Origin: an uncultured Flavobacteriaceae bacterium
GTDB taxonomy: Bacteria > Bacteroidota > Bacteroidia > Flavobacteriales > Flavobacteriaceae
DNA length: 64,000 nt
Assembly (NCBI GenBank): GCA_947497145.1
Contig: CANMFQ010000020.1
Coordinates: 1 to 64,000, forward strand
Direction of reading: 5' to 3'
Shown: positions 61,727 through 64,000 of the stretch, one piece after another
Position numbering within the stretch: position 1 is the first letter of the stretch
Layout of the letters: each line of letters starts with the position of its first letter
Position numbers and translations under genes: made by a program
Notes under the pieces: model-generated
Told to the model about the DNA's origin: nothing
Database searches by the model: none
What the model saw: the letters and a program-made list of their open reading frames with translations, nothing else

Positions 61727-63835
61727 CTAGCTAATATAATTCCAAATATTCTTATATTTTACCAACTGTGCATACGCATGCCTAATCACTAAATTAGCAG
61801 GGTTTTCTAAACTAGGGTCTGCTTTTAATAGTTTTAGGGCTTCATGGCGTGCTGTTTGCAAAATGTCATTATCTTTTACAATATCGGCAATTTTAAGGTT
61901 TAAAACGCCACTTTGTTGTGTACCCATGATGTCTCCAGGGCCGCGTAAGCGTAAATCAACTTCGGCAATTTCAAAGCCATCATTAGTACGTACCATAGTT
62001 TCTAAACGCGTTTTTGCTTCTGTTGATAGTTTATGGCTCGTCATAAGAATACAAAAACTCTGGTCAGCACCACGTCCTACGCGACCGCGCAATTGATGCA
62101 ATTGCGAAAGGCCAAAGCGTTCGGCGCTTTCAATAATCATCACAGAAGCATTGGGTACATTTACACCTACCTCAATAACGGTTGTGGCCACCATAATTTG
62201 CGTTTCACCCTTTACAAAACGTTCCATTTCATAATCTTTATCGGCGGGCTTCATTTTGCCATGTACAATTGATATTTGATAGTTGGGTAGGGGAAAATCA
62301 CGTGCTATACTTTCATAGCCATCCATTAAATCTTTATAATCTAATGCTTCTGATTCTTGTATAAGCGGATATACCACATACACCTGCCGTCCTTTTTTTA
62401 TTTCATCGCGAATAAATTGAAATACTTTTAAGCGATTTGAATCGTAGCGGTGTACGGTTTTTATTGGTTTTCGCCCAGGAGGCAGCTCATCAATAATTGA
62501 AATATCTAAATCGCCATACAAACTCATCGCTAAAGTTCTTGGGATAGGGGTCGCAGTCATGACTAAAATATGTGGCGGATACTCGTTTTTGTGCCATAAC
62601 TTAGCTCTTTGTGCCACGCCAAAGCGGTGCTGTTCATCGATAATAGCAAGTCCTAAATTTTTATATTTCACCTTGTCTTCTAACAGGGCATGTGTACCAA
62701 TAAGAATATCTAATTCGCCACTTTCTAATGCTTCATGAATTGTTTTGCGTGTCGATTTTTTTACCGAGCCCGTAAGCAATGCACAGCTTATACCAATTTT
62801 GTCAAGCAATTCTTTAATGCCTGTATAATGTTGATTCGCCAATATTTCTGTGGGCGCCATGAGGCAGGCTTGAAACCCGTTGTCAATAGCCAAAAGCATT
62901 GCCATAACGGCAACAATAGTTTTACCCGAACCTACATCACCTTGTAAAAGCCTATTCATTTGAGCATTACTACCCAGGTCAAAGCGTATTTCTTTTATCA
63001 CACGTTTTTGTGCATTAGTAAGATCAAAGGGAAGGTGTTTCTCGTAAAAAGTATTGAATTGCTCACCCACTTGGTCAAAATTAAACCCCTTAATACGTTG
63101 TTTGCGAAGCAGTTTTTTGGTAATCAGTTGTAGCTGGATATAGAATAATTCTTCAAATTTTAATCGAAACTGTGCCTTAGCAAGTAGCTCTTGATTTTTA
63201 GGAAAATGAATATTGAAGAGCGCCTCATTTTTTGGCAATAGTTTTAATGCGCTAAGCAAATTATCAGATAGCGTTTCAGAAAACTGCCCTTTGGTTTCAA
63301 TAAATAGTTGTTGAATGAGTTTACTAATTACTCTGTTTGTAATGCCGCGGTTACTCAATTTTTCGGTTGATGGATACACGGGTTGCATGGCTATTTTAAG
63401 GCCTTTTTCATGCTCAGCAAGGGGCTCCATTTCAGGATGCGGCATAGAAAAAAGACCGTTAAACCAATTACATTTACCAAAAATTACATAAGGGGTATTC
63501 AGTTTAAGATTCTCACGTATCCATTTTTGACCGCGAAACCAAACTAATTCCATTTTACTTCCTGTATCATCAATAAACGTGGCTACTAGTCGTTTTCCCT
63601 TCTTTTGCTCGACAGTTTTTAAATGAATTATTTTTCCTATAATTTGAACATCCGCATTACTACGTTGTAATTGCGAAATTTTATAATAGCGGGTCTTATC
63701 AATATAGCGGTTTGGAAAAAGGTTTAATAGGTCTTGATAGGTATGAATACCCAATTCAGATTGCAAGGTTTCTGCCCTGTTTGGTCCAACGCCTTTAAGG
63801 TACGTAATAGGAGTTTGTAAGAAATTGGCATTCAT
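61727..63835 (-). CDS. recG: ATP-dependent DNA helicase RecG
   Basis: 702 residues, close to the ~690 of the family. The N-terminal wedge/OB domain (YRKTRYYKISQL...GKIIHLKTVE) is followed by a superfamily 2 helicase core: Walker A GDVGSGKT, DEQH box (IIDEQHRFG), motif III VMTATPIPRTL, and motif VI QLHQLRGRVGRG. It remodels stalled forks and branches recombination intermediates. Convergent with the GNAT gene with a 20-base gap. Bases 63836-64000 show no feature. Confidence 0.97.
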   Translation of the reverse strand: MNANFLQTPITYLKGVGPNRAETLQSELGIHTYQDLLNLFPNRYIDKTRYYKISQLQRSNADVQIIGKIIHLKTVEQKKGKRLVATFIDDTGSKMELVWFRGQKWIRENLKLNTPYVIFGKCNWFNGLFSMPHPEMEPLAEHEKGLKIAMQPVYPSTEKLSNRGITNRVISKLIQQLFIETKGQFSETLSDNLLSALKLLPKNEALFNIHFPKNQELLAKAQFRLKFEELFYIQLQLITKKLLRKQRIKGFNFDQVGEQFNTFYEKHLPFDLTNAQKRVIKEIRFDLGSNAQMNRLLQGDVGSGKTIVAVMAMLLAIDNGFQACLMAPTEILANQHYTGIKELLDKIGISCALLTGSVKKSTRKTIHEALESGELDILIGTHALLEDKVKYKNLGLAIIDEQHRFGVAQRAKLWHKNEYPPHILVMTATPIPRTLAMSLYGDLDISIIDELPPGRKPIKTVHRYDSNRLKVFQFIRDEIKKGRQVYVVYPLIQESEALDYKDLMDGYESIARDFPLPNYQISIVHGKMKPADKDYEMERFVKGETQIMVATTVIEVGVNVPNASVMIIESAERFGLSQLHQLRGRVGRGADQSFCILMTSHKLSTEAKTRLETMVRTNDGFEIAEVDLRLRGPGDIMGTQQSGVLNLKIADIVKDNDILQTARHEALKLLKADPSLENPANLVIRHAYAQLVKYKNIWNYIS

Positions 63836-64000
63836 AAAACGAATTTAGGGGTTTGAAGAACTAACTGCAAGTCTCATCACCATACAATTTGTAGGTTTTG
63901 TGAAGACGAAATAAAAATTAGGACATTAAAAAAGATGAAGGTATATCTTGAGGGAATATATTTTCCTTTAAAATCAGTAAGGGTAGGCGTATAAAAACCT

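Noticed and set aside
1-64000. tRNA, rRNA or riboswitch
   Set aside because: No cloverleaf with T-loop GTTCGAATC-type sequence, rRNA block or recognised riboswitch core was seen on either strand by eye; a covariance search was not possible.

Overview
The window is AT-rich and reads as a marine Bacteroidetes chromosome, most likely Flavobacteriaceae of the Zobellia/Maribacter/Cellulophaga type. The evidence is a SusC/SusD pair, a type IX secretion C-terminal sorting domain at the left edge, many lipoproteins with Bacteroidetes-style lipoboxes, agar-specific GH117 enzymes, and a -7-like TATATTTG box at one promoter. No rRNA, tRNA, CRISPR array or transposase was seen.

Layout. 0-0.5 kb: C-terminus of a secreted protein. 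0.8-8 kb: a leftward operon with a PLP decarboxylase, a beta-propeller/double-NTF2 protein, an MFS carrier, and M28 and M1 peptidases. 8-9.5 kb: a subtilase lipoprotein. 9.8-14 kb: a divergent trehalose pair (TPS-TPP fusion and a GH15 hydrolase). 14.3-20.8 kb: a fatty-acid beta-oxidation operon (marR, fadB, fadA, acyl-CoA dehydrogenase) behind a 28-bp perfect palindrome, with a dead four-helix-bundle gene inside it. 21-31.5 kb: a mosaic of mostly small same-strand genes separated by two families of short diverged repeats (here called U and D), with broken genes among them. 31.9-57 kb: an agar/porphyran polysaccharide utilisation locus (PUL). 57-60 kb: small orphan genes including a nonsense pseudogene. 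60-64 kb: Ada-type O6-alkylguanine methyltransferase, a GNAT protein and recG.

How the PUL fits together (inference from known pathways). SusC/SusD import oligosaccharides. A sulfatase and a GH29 enzyme (possible alpha-L-galactosidase) trim porphyran-type ends. Two GH117 paralogues release 3,6-anhydro-L-galactose (AHG). The operon at 31.9-39.6 kb supplies a permease, aldose epimerase, AHG dehydrogenase (ALDH), anhydrogalactonate cycloisomerase (enolase superfamily) and two dehydrogenases (zinc MDR and KduD-like SDR). The two dehydrogenases could invert C5 to turn 2-keto-3-deoxy-L-galactonate into D-KDG. That inversion is needed for L-AHG (agar/porphyran) and not for D-AHG (carrageenan). KDG kinase, KDPG aldolase and any endo-agarase/porphyranase are absent here. 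A membrane-anchored TPR-LuxR protein is the likely regulator. Three leftward PUL promoters (susC, sulfatase, second GH117) carry matching tandem 11-bp repeats of the type ACTAGACAAAT, a candidate operator.

The window also holds five decayed or start-defective genes that simple ORF calling misses: the four-helix-bundle gene, a membrane-protein gene with an internal TGA, a 97-codon gene with an internal TAA, a GH127 tail, and a gene whose natural start appears to be ATC.
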